From Pleodorina starrii (Eukaryota; Chlorophyta; Chlorophyceae; Chlamydomonadales; Volvocaceae): DNA of 64,000 nt. Positions 1 through 10,440 of this stretch are shown piece after piece. The stretch covers positions 1,240,001-1,304,000 of the forward strand of contig BRXU01000008.1 of assembly GCA_030267565.1 (NCBI GenBank), in the 5' to 3' direction. A program made the translations under genes and the position numbers. The stretch's first letter is position 1; the number at the start of each line of letters is the position of its first letter. The notes under the pieces were generated by a model, which worked only from the letters and a program-made list of their open reading frames with translations, was not told the DNA's origin and made no database searches.

Positions 1-1056
1 CGGGTGTCACCTCGGTTGCCGTCTGAAGGAGCCTGCACTTTCGCCGGGCTGCTGCCGTACCTTGGAACTCGTGCGCTCGCTTTCGGCCCGCGGAAGGCTC
101 CACGTCAGAACCATTTAACAGCAAGAGTTCACACGTTCGACCGGAGGCCTTGTAGTCGTCTTGCTGGTGAGCAAAGGTGGAGACTATGATCCAGGATGGT
201 GCAAGCAATCGAAGACGTGGGGCTCAATGACCGTCATAATTCACTTGACATGAACGTTTAAGCATATTTGGCTGCTCAATGGTGCTCCAGCGCTCCCGAG
301 TCTCGAACAAAGCCCCGCCGCCCACCCGCCCGCAGCAGCCGGACCCCGCCAATTTGGATGGCTTGCACTTAAAAAAGCAATTAGGTCAGCATTCGAAAAT
401 TGAGAACAGTAGGAGTCAAAACTTTACGTGGAAAGTGCCTTATTTGTCTGCCCGCTATGCCAACGGTAATAACGAATTTCGCCTAGGCCCTCTGGCGCCT
501 GGCCCTGGAAGCCTGGGGCGCTCGGGGCGCTGTTCCGCGTAGATCTAAGCTAGGATCTATTTGCGATGAAGAATATATATAATGAAGACATATGGATCAA
601 AACTGGTCACCGCGACGCAGCTGGCCGGGTTGGCCAGCCCACGGTGTGCCACGAGGCCCACAAGTCTGCCCCGTGTCTCCCAGACCCAGCCTTTGAAAGC
701 CGGTGGCACATATCGTTTGCTGACCAAAGAGCTCGCTTGCTGACGGCAAAAACTTTTGGGCAGCGGCCAGGAAGTAACAGAAACTTGATAGATGTACAAA
801 GTGGCGGTTGTCGTAGCCCACGCTGGTCGCTGACACAGCGTTATTGGCAGCCTCTGTATCGCGCAAGCCACGGAAGCACGTAACATATCCGTGCCGCTAC
901 TCCAAGCGCTGCCGCGGACAAGAGCAGAAGTTGACACACCTTTTGCTATTTTCACGTTAGGAGGTTTATCGCTATACCTTCTCTTATAAGGTTTTCTTTC
1001 TGCGAGAAGGGACGGTATAGCTGGTATAGCTATCCTGGCTTTTCCTGCTGCTGAAA
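1..1056. other. Left-edge stretch without a supported gene
   Basis: No exon with recognisable protein similarity is visible. Short open frames exist on both strands, including a 210-codon minus-strand frame (557-1189) that overlaps the start of the next gene on the opposite strand, but none shows a domain. AT-rich sequence near 540-600 could be promoter or terminator sequence. I cannot assign it. Confidence 0.3.
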
Positions 1057-3838
1057 ATGCTTCAACGTCCATGCTATTCGCATTCACGCTCGACAGCCGC
1101 TCATCGCCGTGTAGTGCATAGTCGAAAGGTTGCTCTTGCTTATGCCCAGCAACTGACGACAGTGACGACAGTGCAATCGGCAGCCACAAGCGTCCGTGAC
1201 GTTGACGGAAAAGGAGTTCCAGTCCAACTCAACCGACAAACTCTGCCGTGCGAGAAGCCCCTGCCGCTGGCTAATGTCATGGTGAGGATATCGCGAACAC
1301 GCCGTGTGGAGTTTCTGTGCATTCCAAAGGCTGACTCGGTGCCGCCCTGTCCTTCTCAGGAGGTGCAGCGTTTGTTATACCTACTGGAGGCGCCGGAGTA
1401 TTGCATGCGTGCTTTCCGGGAGCACGGCGTGAACGGGCAGGACCTGCTGCACATGGACGACCATGACCTTGAAGACAGGTGCGCACCCTGGGTTGTTGCT
1501 GCTTGCCCCCCGTCTGTGAAACTACTTGGATGCAGTCCCAGGGAAGCACATGTCAGGGTTCTTGCTTCAACCTCTCAGCGTGTGTGCGTGGGTCGGGGTT
1601 CACGAAGACAGCTTTCGCTAAATCGTAGCCAACGGGGGCGACGGGGATTAAAGCAACGCGAATAGTGGCGGGTGGTCCCGCAGTGAGCCGGCTGATACTT
1701 CTCTCCTCCTCCGTTGCACCCACCAGCCGTCGGGCAGCACTCGACTCCTGCCAAACCCCCGGGCCCCGTGCAACCCTCTTCCTACCCTCGCTCCCCCCTC
1801 CCTGGCCCCCTCCCTCGCCGCCCTCCATCAATGCCCTATGCTGTGTCCCCCATCCCACACAGTCCCACTTCTGCGCCCTATCCTCGATGGGCCCACGCTG
1901 TCCCTGCCCCTTCACCCTTCCGCAGCAGCCACGCGCCCCCCACGAACGCGGTGCCGGCCTGAGGTCGCGGCTACGAAGCATCAACAAAAACTTCCCCCCG
2001 CCCCACCCCACACGCGCACAACGTCCCATGCGCCCCACCTCCTCTATTAAAACCGCGCATTGCCCCTAGCTCCCGGCCCAGGCCCCAGTCGTCTCGGAAA
2101 CCTTGCCTTCCCAGCCCCCGCCCCCGTCCCACCCACCCGCCCCCCCGCCCGTACCCGCACCCGCAACCCCCTCATCCCCAGCCGCTTCAAGTTCCCCCGC
2201 CACGTGCAGCGCAAGGTGCTTCGAATCGCTGAGGCCTGGCGCTGCTTCCAGTTGCTGGCGGGGGGACCCACCGCGGACAGCCTCTCCCTGGACCGATTGC
2301 TGGATCACCACCGCAGCGGGGGAAGGTGAGGACGGTGGCTGAGTGGTTGATGTGCCTTGTGTATGTGGCACATGGGGTAAGCGGACACGGCCGTCTCGAG
2401 GAGCTGCGAGCGTTTGGTTGAGGTCGCTCGCCTTCTCGAAGGCGGAGTGCAGGCGTTGAACAGGCACAGACGGGAGCCAGGGCGGGAGCGGGTCAGGGCC
2501 CCAACCCCCGGGCTGCAGCAGCGCAGCTTGGCGTACCGCGGCGAGCTGTGGGCTGTGGGCAGGCCGTCCACTCTTCCACCTGTTGCCGCCCCGCCAACCC
2601 CCTTGCCGTTCCCTCTTTTCGCCCCACCCGCCTTCCCGCACCTTCCCGCCCCCCTTGTTCCCGTTTCCCCCCCAACCTCCCCGTCCCTTTCCTCCTGCCC
2701 GCAGCTCCCCCGAGGCTCTGTCCCAGCTCCAGGCGGCCTTCCTGTCCCTGGACGTGAACAACAGCGGAGCACTGAGCTTTGAGGAGTTCCTGGTGGGATA
2801 TTCGCTGCTGGAGGCGGCAGGTGGGGGCAACCAGCGAGGCCGGCAATTCGCGTATCGGGGGAGTTTCCGGAACTCGTGAAGCGACTGGAAGCGCCGAACG
2901 TGGATCCGGGAGGGGGGAGGATGAGGGTGGTGGTGGGGAGAGCGGGGCGGGGCAGGTGTGTTATGTGCGGGATGGGAGGTCGCGGCAGGGCGGAGGCAGA
3001 GGCCGATCTGGGGTCGAAGGGGTTGCACGCTGGGTGCGCGGGCGGGTGAGTGGCGTTGCGCTGACAGCTGCGTTGGGCCCGCCGTCCCGCGCCTCTAATG
3101 AATGACCGCTGTGACCGCTGCACCCCTGCAGGCGCCTAGACCCAGATCGCACCGCCAGCGGCCGCTGCCACAGCCACCGCTGATGCATCCCCCGCCGCTG
3201 CCAAGGGCGGCGCCGCCGCCGCTGCCGCCAACGCCGGCCCGTTGGGCGCAGGCGGCGGCGGGGACATCGTGCAAAGCGGCGGCGGCGTCGCCTCTTCGGG
3301 TGCCGCGTCCCTTGCGGGGCCTCTCCCCCGCCCCTCCGTGTCCGCCTGCATTGCGGGCGCTGGTGGCTGGTGGGAGCAACCTCCGCGGCAGCGTCAGCAG
3401 CTGGTTCCGGTTGTAGGCTGCGAGAAGGGGCGAGGGGAGGGGAGTGTAGAAAGTGTAGAAAGCGGTCCAACGAAGCATGCGGACTGGCTGGCAGGCTGGA
3501 GGAAAGGGGGGAGGGGGTTGGCTCCGCCTCGCCACGCACCACTGCCCACTCCACCGCAGCCCGACCCAACTCAAACCCAGCCCCGGCGCCGCAGCGCAGC
3601 TCTGCTGAACCCGCACCGAACCAGGGCAGCTCGATCCGGACGCAGGTCACCCGCCGCCGCCTTCTTTATTATTACCCCGCGCCATTGCGGCCAAGAGGAC
3701 GAGGGAAAGAGGTGGCAGCGGTGCCTTCGCGTGGGGGCATTCTCCGGGTTCCGGGCTCTACGGTGCCCGCCCGCAGCCCTTTCGCGGGGCCGGGGAGGGG
3801 GGAGGAAGCTGCGGGGGCGGGAGCCACCAGGGAATTAG
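1057..3838 (+). CDS. SAM-domain plus EF-hand protein (model, ends uncertain)
   Basis: Proposed exons are 1057-1478, 2182-2325, 2705-2820 and 3159-3838; phases close and give ~453 residues. Exon 1 ends and exon 2 begins inside a sterile-alpha-motif-like fold (about residues 102-163), with the motif AFREHGVNGQDLLHMDDHDL followed, after the intron, by a basic helix RHVQRKVLRIAEAW. SAM domains mediate protein or RNA contacts. Exon 3 encodes one canonical 12-residue EF-hand calcium loop, DVNNSGALSFEE (about 205-216), flanked by amphipathic helices; Asp, Asn, Ser and the final Glu are in the liganding positions. The last exon is Ala/Gly-rich and was chosen because it keeps phase with the exon-3 donor; a shorter ending is possible because the nearest upstream acceptor leads to an early stop at 3137. 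A second EF-hand partner is not visible. An acceptor at 1359/1360 would also fit, so the N-terminus may lie elsewhere. The SAM and EF-hand calls are good; the full model is moderate. Confidence 0.6.
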
Positions 3839-6551
3839 GGCCCGCGGCCTCGAGGGCCGGGCAGGCGGGGCTGCCACGCCGCCGCGACAGCAGCAGCAGG
3901 CTGACCGGGCGCTGAGACCGGACGCGCCGGGCCGTGCAGCTGCTTCACGCGCCGGCGAGTGGGCGGCGACTGCGGCGGAGATTGGGGTCCCGCGGCGGCG
4001 GATGCGCCCGACGTGATCTCTCTCTCTCGCGCGAACGCTGCTGAATTGAACCCAATATTCGTGAGGAAAACCAAAGGACGTGGCGTGGGCCCCCGACCAA
4101 GTGACGGCCGGCGGGCGGGCGCGCCTGTACCCTGTAGACATGTAGTGGCGGTCTTTTCTGTTCATGTTGCCATTGTGAGTGCGTGAGCATGCGGGTGGGT
4201 GGAGGGGGTGCCAGGCACAAGGCGGCGCCCGCATGCTCGTGATGAGGGGGATCGAAGCGGGGGAGGGGGTGCGGGATGAGCGATGCGCGGTGCGTAGGCC
4301 GTGGGGGGGCAGGGCGGGGCGGGGCGCTGCAGCGGAAATTGCATTTGGGAGGCGGGGGGATAATTGGGCGAACTTGCGGATGTTTGCGGAGGCGAGGCAG
4401 GAGTGTGCGAGAACGGAGGGCAGCGTGTGGGGGAAGGACGGAAGCAAAAGGCAGGAGAGGGTGCGAAGGCAATGGGGGTGCGAAGGCAATTGGGGGGCAG
4501 GATGTGATGTGGGGGGGGGGCGAGGGGGTCGTGAAGAGGCTATGCGAGCGTCCGGACGCGTGCATGGAGCGTACAGCAGGGCGGCGGGACGGGTGGGGGG
4601 GGGGTTGGGGCCCAGCACGACTCTTACGGGCCGCCTCGAAGCGAGTGATTGCGAAGAAGTTTGCGCCGGGGGGGGGGCAGCCGGGGGGCGCCGGGCTGGC
4701 CGCTTGCGTGGCCGCCTGCATGCAAGCTGCTGCACGTGTAGGTACCGGTAACGCAGAGGCTTACGGGGAGGAAGGAGGGGTTTTGAAACCCCCAACCCTG
4801 AGTTGGGACTAGGGCCAGCACTGCCAGGACGGGCTCCTGCCCGCATCCGGCCCGGCAATATCTTCCGCGTACGACATGTTACCTTGCTGCATTATAATAT
4901 GTACTATATAGTATATTAGGTGTGTCCCGTGCCCCGGAGCGTTTGGCGCGTGCACGTGCTCTATAGACTGCAGCTGATGCTGCTATTGCCACTGGTACTG
5001 CTAGCAGGTGTGGTTGCTGAGATACCGAACCGGGCATGTGCTTCCATTCCCTCATCGCGCGCGCGGGGACTACACTGTGCTTTGCCTTTGCTGCTTGCTT
5101 GCTCTCCGCTGTTGCTGTTGGATTGGTGGATTCGGTTGCTGCTGCGGGTTGCGTTGTGCGTCAAAATTCCGGAGGCAGGGATGGGCGGAGCACGGTTGGT
5201 AGTTGATGAAGGTGCTGACGGCGTGGATGATTCGGCCGCGGCTGCTGCTGCTGCAACCAGAGCCGTAATGCGACGGGTGCGTTGGTTGGTCGCGGCTTTT
5301 ATGGTGGGCTGGGGCGCCCTGCGGTGGCAGGTTGAGCTATTAAGGGTCGCTCTGCACGCCCACCGAGTAAGGTGCAGCAGCGGAAGTGGAGAATGCTGCT
5401 TTGCGCACAACTGCAGGCCCACACGAGACTGGGCGCCGGAGGGCTGGGGGTGGGGCGATTGGAGGTTTCTTGCTTGATGAAGGAAAATGCGGCCTGTGGG
5501 CGGGAAAGGCGTTGGGCTGACGGGGAGCTTTGGGGTTTCGTAGCCGTTCCCCGTCCCGCCTCTGGCCCCCGGGTTGTGCCGTCGCGTCGCAGTGCGAGAA
5601 TTGCTTGTTCGGGCTACTGTACGGCCGTAAACTCGCGGTGTATCATGGCATGCTGTATTTGGCCCTGCACGACATTATCTACGACGGATGGCGCTTAGGT
5701 ATCGGGGAGGTTTCGTGTCGCGCTCTGTATGTGTGTTGCACTTTCTGGTGGACGTGTAGAGTCAACGGGTATACCCGCACGGGCGCGTGGGCGTGTGGGT
5801 TTGCCGCGTGGGCGTGTGGGTGCAACGCGTTCACGGACTTAACTGCGGTGAGTCGATGTGCCCGTTTGTTGCTGTTGCGATGGGGGCCCCACACTCTCGA
5901 AAGGGTTGAACCAGCTGGCCAGCTGGCCGTGCACTGCAGCGGAAGCGATACTGGCAAAGGAAAGCGCACAACACGTTTGCGATGCCCGACTACAGACTTA
6001 TCGTCGTCGATTATTTAGATGGCGGGTGTTGTCGCCTTGGGAAGGTTACTCCGGGGCAGGAAGGACAAGAAGGAGAAAGAAGTTAATTGCGCGGGGCTGC
6101 TGGAAGTGCGAAATCCTCCGAGAGCTGGGTCCGTTTCGGCCGTTTTCCCCCTTGCTGCGCCAGTCTGCTGTCGTTTTGCGGTCGCGATTGCGCGCATAGT
6201 GAATTGCTCTTTATCGAACAGACATGCCACACACGGACCTCGCAGCTGTTTGCTGTACCCCTTGTTGGCCAAGCTTGTTGGCCGGTAAAGCTCCACCCGA
6301 GTTTCTGTTGCGCCACTGCGCCAGTTGGGCCGGTTGGGTTTTGTTGGGGTGGTGCCGGTTCGCCTTTCCTTCATGCAATGGACTGAAGCGGCGCCCGAGC
6401 GCCGTTGTTGTGGTTGTTGCACTGCTGGGCTCCAGCGTCGTGTCTTGCTGGAGCGAGTCAGCAATCCTGACGAGGTGTACAGTGTACACATATGCCGTGT
6501 TCTGTGGCACCCTGCATGCCTACATCTAGATGGCCTCTGTAAGCCCTCTAT

Positions 6552-6583
<32 letters not shown>

Positions 6584-6974
6584 CCCATGACGATTAGCCA
6601 TAACCTGCCAACATAAGAACCTTTTGAACGAAATCACAAACGCAAGCTGACCCATGGGTCATGCGCAACCTCCTGCTCTGAACGCGGAACCAGTCGACGG
6701 CCCCGCACGCGCCTAAAAACCCCTAAAACCCTAAGCCCCGCACGCGCCGGCGTCACCGCGTCACCCACCCATCGAGCCCGCGACCAGCCTGCAGCCATAA
6801 CCCAGAAATGCAAGGTTCGTCTTTACGGCATTGCACACGACATTAGCAGAGCACGTACCGTATGGGTAGGATCGCCCCTGTCCCTACGCGCTTCGGTGCC
6901 CCCCCAGCCCCCCTCCCTCTCCCAAGCCTCCCCGTTCCCCACCGCTGCGGTCTCATCTGTATTACACTCTCTCC
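3839..6974. other. Intergenic region, no supported gene
   Basis: GC-rich runs and open frames up to 366 codons occur on both strands (for example 3758-4858 minus, 4920-5477 plus, 5530-6018 plus) but have Arg/Pro/Cys-rich shadow composition and no recognisable domain. An AT-rich dyad (tactatatagta) sits near 4903-4914. Near 6714-6737 there is a short run resembling the CCCTAAAA telomere motif, too short to call. A palindromic ccagctggccagctgg core occurs near 5911. Confidence 0.35.
6552..6585. repeat. (AAC)n microsatellite
   Basis: About eleven perfect AAC units follow the sequence tgtaagccctctat. In green algae TGTAA is the common polyadenylation signal, so a TGTAA followed by a trinucleotide tail could be the 3' end of a non-LTR retroelement or simply a microsatellite. 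Confidence 0.7.
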
Positions 6975-8849
6975 TCAAGCTCGGCCGGCCCACTCCTCAT
7001 GAAACTGCTGCAGGTACTGCTCCATGAACACGTGGCGGCCCTCCGCAATCCGGGCCCCTGCGGCCGTCTTCATGAGGCCCTGCGAGGATCCAGTGGGGAA
7101 AAAGGGACAGCTTTGGGAGGGAGAATGCTTTACAGGCTTGACAGGAAGGAGAACGGGCCTGGAAGGAAGGACGGCTCGGCATGGTTTGACCGCGGGGCCG
7201 ATCCGCTCGGGCTAGGGGCTGCGCCGCTTTGGCGTACATACTCCGAGCCGTTGCAAAGCGATGCATGCCGAGTCGACGGCAGGATCGCGCGGCGTGCTCC
7301 GCGCCCCCCGGGTGGGGTGCTGCGGAAAGTGGCAGGGCCATTGCTGACACAGCACCCGCACGGTTCCGCACGGTTCGCTGTCCGGCAGGCGGTGGCGCGC
7401 CCAGAGATAGAGCCACCGCCCTTCCAGTCGCGAAGAAAGCTCATCTCTCCCGACCTCCGCCTATCATAGGTTCACAGCCCGTTGAGTCCATCCGTGCTTC
7501 CACGCACACAGGCGTCCACCCTAAGGGCTACGATTCCTAGGGCACCACCGGCCCACACCCGTCCACCGCATCACCCGTTCGCACCGCCCAGCCACCGTGA
7601 CACTCGACCTACCTTGAGTTTGAGCAGCTTTTCGTAAAAGTGGTTGATGGTGGTGGCTTTGTCGCTGCCCGCCATGTATTGCTCCTTGCTGAGGCCCTCC
7701 CGGGGCGGCACGTCGGGGTCGTGCAGCACCCGGTGCTTGGCGCCGCCGAACGTGAAGCAGCGAGCGATGCCGATTGCGCCGATGGCGTCGAGCCTGTGCC
7801 TCGGCGTGCGGGAAGGGCATCCACCCGTCAGTCCCGACCGCCAAAGGGAGTGCTTCTCCAACTCGGGTGTTGTTAGGGAGGGCGGGAGGGAGGGTGCTGC
7901 TAGGGAGGGCGGGGGGGAGGGTGTTGCTAGGGAGGGCGGGGGGGGAGGGTGTTGCTAGGGAGGGCGGGGGGGAGGGTGTTGCTAGGGAGGGCGGGAGGGA
8001 GGGTGTTGCTAGGGAGGGCGGGAGGGAGGGTGTTGCTAGGGAGGGCGGGAGGGAGGGTGTTGCTTTCTTTCATTGAACTGGGCGGCTAGGTGCACCAGCT
8101 AGCTAGGAGATTGTTAGCCCACCTGTCCGCGTCCTGCACAATCGCAGCCTCCAGTGAGAGTGCCGCCGGCACCGCCGCCGCCGGCGTCGCCCCCGCCGCC
8201 GCCAGCTCCTCCTTGAAGCCCACCCTGGAGATGATGTAGGTCAGGCGACTTATGGTTTCGAAGTCCAGTCCCTGGCTCGTGAGGAAGGCCTGGGCGACGA
8301 CGACAGGGGAGGGCCACGGCAGACAGCGGACGGGTGGGTATGGGAGCGGCGAATGAGAGGGCGTGCCTGCGTGTGTGTCTTCATCATGTCTGTCCGTCGG
8401 TGTGGGCTGGGGAAGGGGGCGGGGGCGGGGGTAAAAAGGGCGAGTTGCAGCGAGGTAGCAGAGGAAGAAGTCGCCGCGCGTTGCTTACGCGGCCAACATG
8501 CGGGTGCGGGGAACGCACTGGTCGCTCCACTCCGGTCGCGTCCGGTGGGGTCGAGTCGGGTCGGTGTCGGGGGATTGTGGCATCGCACCGTGACGGCCTG
8601 GGCGGTGGCGTCGTCGCTGCCGCTGTACTTCCAGTCGCGCACGTCGTGCAGCAGCGCAGCCAGGTCCACCAGCGACGTGGCCTTCGCGCTGAGGCCCTCC
8701 AGCTGCGCTAGGTTCCGTGCATTGGCACGCACGCGCTGGATGTGCGCAAAGTCGTGCGAGGCGTCCATGGCAGCGAGCTCCCCGCGGACGAAGTCCTCAG
8801 CTGCCGCGATGACGCCCGGCGAAATCGATGGCTGCGCTTCAGCTGCCAT
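6975..8849 (-). CDS. HD-domain phosphohydrolase-like protein
   Basis: Four exons, complement(6975-7079, 7613-7793, 8123-8289, 8589-8849), total 714 nt and 237 residues; all junctions are GT-AG and all phases close. The start is the first ATG before [10 protein letters not shown]. The protein matches the small bacterial/plant HD-superfamily hydrolases (YpgQ/YedJ type): first metal His in SHDFAH (H36), HD doublet in [11 protein letters not shown] (H68-D69), and the distal Asp motif [13 protein letters not shown] (about 139-151). The C-terminal helix [18 protein letters not shown] is also family-typical. Members hydrolyse phosphate esters or nucleotides in a metal-dependent way; the substrate cannot be told from sequence. 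A short Ala-rich insert (residues ~117-130) precedes the DADR motif. No targeting peptide is obvious. Intron 2 (7794-8122) carries the G-rich minisatellite described separately. Confidence 0.9.
7868..8064. repeat. G-rich minisatellite (~28-bp unit, 7 copies) in an intron
   Basis: Seven imperfect tandem units of roughly 27-29 bp, each with the form gggagggcgggagggaggg followed by tgttgcta, differing mainly in length of the central G run. The array lies in intron 2 of the HD-domain gene. The plus strand is almost pure purine with many G triplets, so G-quadruplex formation is plausible. As the gene is on the minus strand, the G-rich strand is the template. Confidence 0.9.
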
Positions 8850-10440
8850 CCTTTCCCAGAATTCCGTCCTTTGTTATTGTAAAAATGAAATGCAGTTGCT
8901 GACAGGTGGTACGCTAGTAAGAAGTAGTAAAATGTGCCGCGCGCGGGGAGCAGATTGTGAAACTGCAATACAATAACGACGGGTGAATAGTGCCGTTGGT
9001 TGTCATATCTATGAATGTCGCATGTTGATGGCTTTCTACCCACAGACGCGCGGGAGTGCAAACGTGCTCCAGAAACGACCGTTAGGATCCAAACGAAATC
9101 TGCATAACTGAAATGGGAATGGTAACGAGGCCATTCCGCCAGGCCGAAACCCACAATTACGATACTAAAGGCCACAGCGTCGTTCCAGAGCTCGGGAATG
9201 GGGGGGCTAGGGAGGCGATAAGCTGAAATCGTGCCGCATGAGCGGTTGGGGGGCTAGCTGTGGCTCGCCACGAAGTACCGTAACGAGACGAGAGCCACGA
9301 GACCTCGCACGTACGACATTCACCACCAAGGCCAGTCATGTCTGCAGCAGATGCCCACCTTGCAGGCGTGTGGGCGAGGCGTACGGCCGGTGGGGTTCGG
9401 GCGGAGGGATGGGTGGTTGGGCAACGCACCGTAGCAGCAGGGATGCGATCTGGCCGCAGAAGAAAATAAATGGGGAGAGCTTTGCGTCCGATAGGGATGG
9501 AGGAATAGTTGGTGTCCTGGGTTGCCGCCTGCCCCTTGCCCGTGCAAGACTTGGCGCTAACCGACGTACCTGGACCAAACTTTTGTGGAGGCTGTTCGAG
9601 CTGCTGGGGGCGGCGGCACTCAGGCGCATCAGTGTTTCAGTGTTGTGGTGGTCGTTCTTACAATGGGCTCCAGACCGTCAGAAGACTAGAGCCAGCTGGC
9701 CAGCCCTGGCCAGCTGGCCGTGCGCAGTAGTGGTGGCGACCATAAGGATAACAAGTCACCCAGAGAGGAGTGAGGGAGACCGCCGGGAAGGCCCAGATAT
9801 TCGTGGCCAGGGGGGAATGAGCCATGATGTTCCCCAATCAGCGACGGGCCCCGGCCCTCCGGACCAGTGTGTTTTGCTTCCCGTGTTGACCAACGAGGCA
9901 AGGAAGAGGAGCCGGGAAAGCGGTGCGGTGTTGTGACCTGCAAGTATCTATATACCCTGAAGTTGTCGGACACCATCACGGGATACCAATATCTTGACAA
10001 TGTTGACATTCGTTCATGCGAACGACACCACGTACGGCATTCAGTTCGGGCGGTTGCTGATTGCCGTTGACAGCCGTTGACTTTTTTGAGGCTGCAATTG
10101 CGGAAATGATAGCTGATTTGTGGGCAACTGACCTCAGTATCAGCTGTTTGAGCTTTAAGTATCAAGCCAGAGACTATAGCGTAGGCATCTTGACCAAGGC
10201 AGCCTTCCAGCTTCCTACACGACCAGCCCGAAAAAGGACATCCTTTCTGCGTGATTGCTATCAAGATGTTCCTATATATACAAAATTCCATTTTTTAACT
10301 TCTTTACTTGCTCAATATTCACCGCGACACATATTTGTGGTGGCAAAACTGGCCCAGCCTGGCCCAGTTCACTACTGCTTGTTACACCGCGCACGTACAG
10401 CACTGAGAGCGGTTTCGTGCATTCCTAAAATTTGCAAAAC
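8850..10440. other. Intergenic region between divergent genes
   Basis: This separates the start of the minus-strand HD gene from the start of the plus-strand F-box gene, so it should hold both promoters. A TATA-like run (tatatatac) sits near 10271-10279, about 165 bp before the F-box ATG. A palindromic block built from ccagctggcc repeats lies at about 9693-9720. No coding exon is recognised. Confidence 0.35.

Noticed and set aside
3758..4858. 366-codon minus-strand frame
   Set aside because: Pro/Arg/His-rich composition typical of antisense GC-rich DNA, no motif, overlaps the 3' end of the SAM/EF-hand model.
5530..6018. 162-codon plus-strand frame
   Set aside because: Trp/Cys/Arg-rich, no domain, no splice or codon-bias support.
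6714..6737. CCCTAAAACCCTAA-like interstitial telomere
   Set aside because: Only about two imperfect units; too short to distinguish from chance.
7868..8064. Possible CRISPR-like array of direct repeats
   Set aside because: Units are contiguous without unique spacers and lie in a eukaryotic intron; it is a minisatellite.
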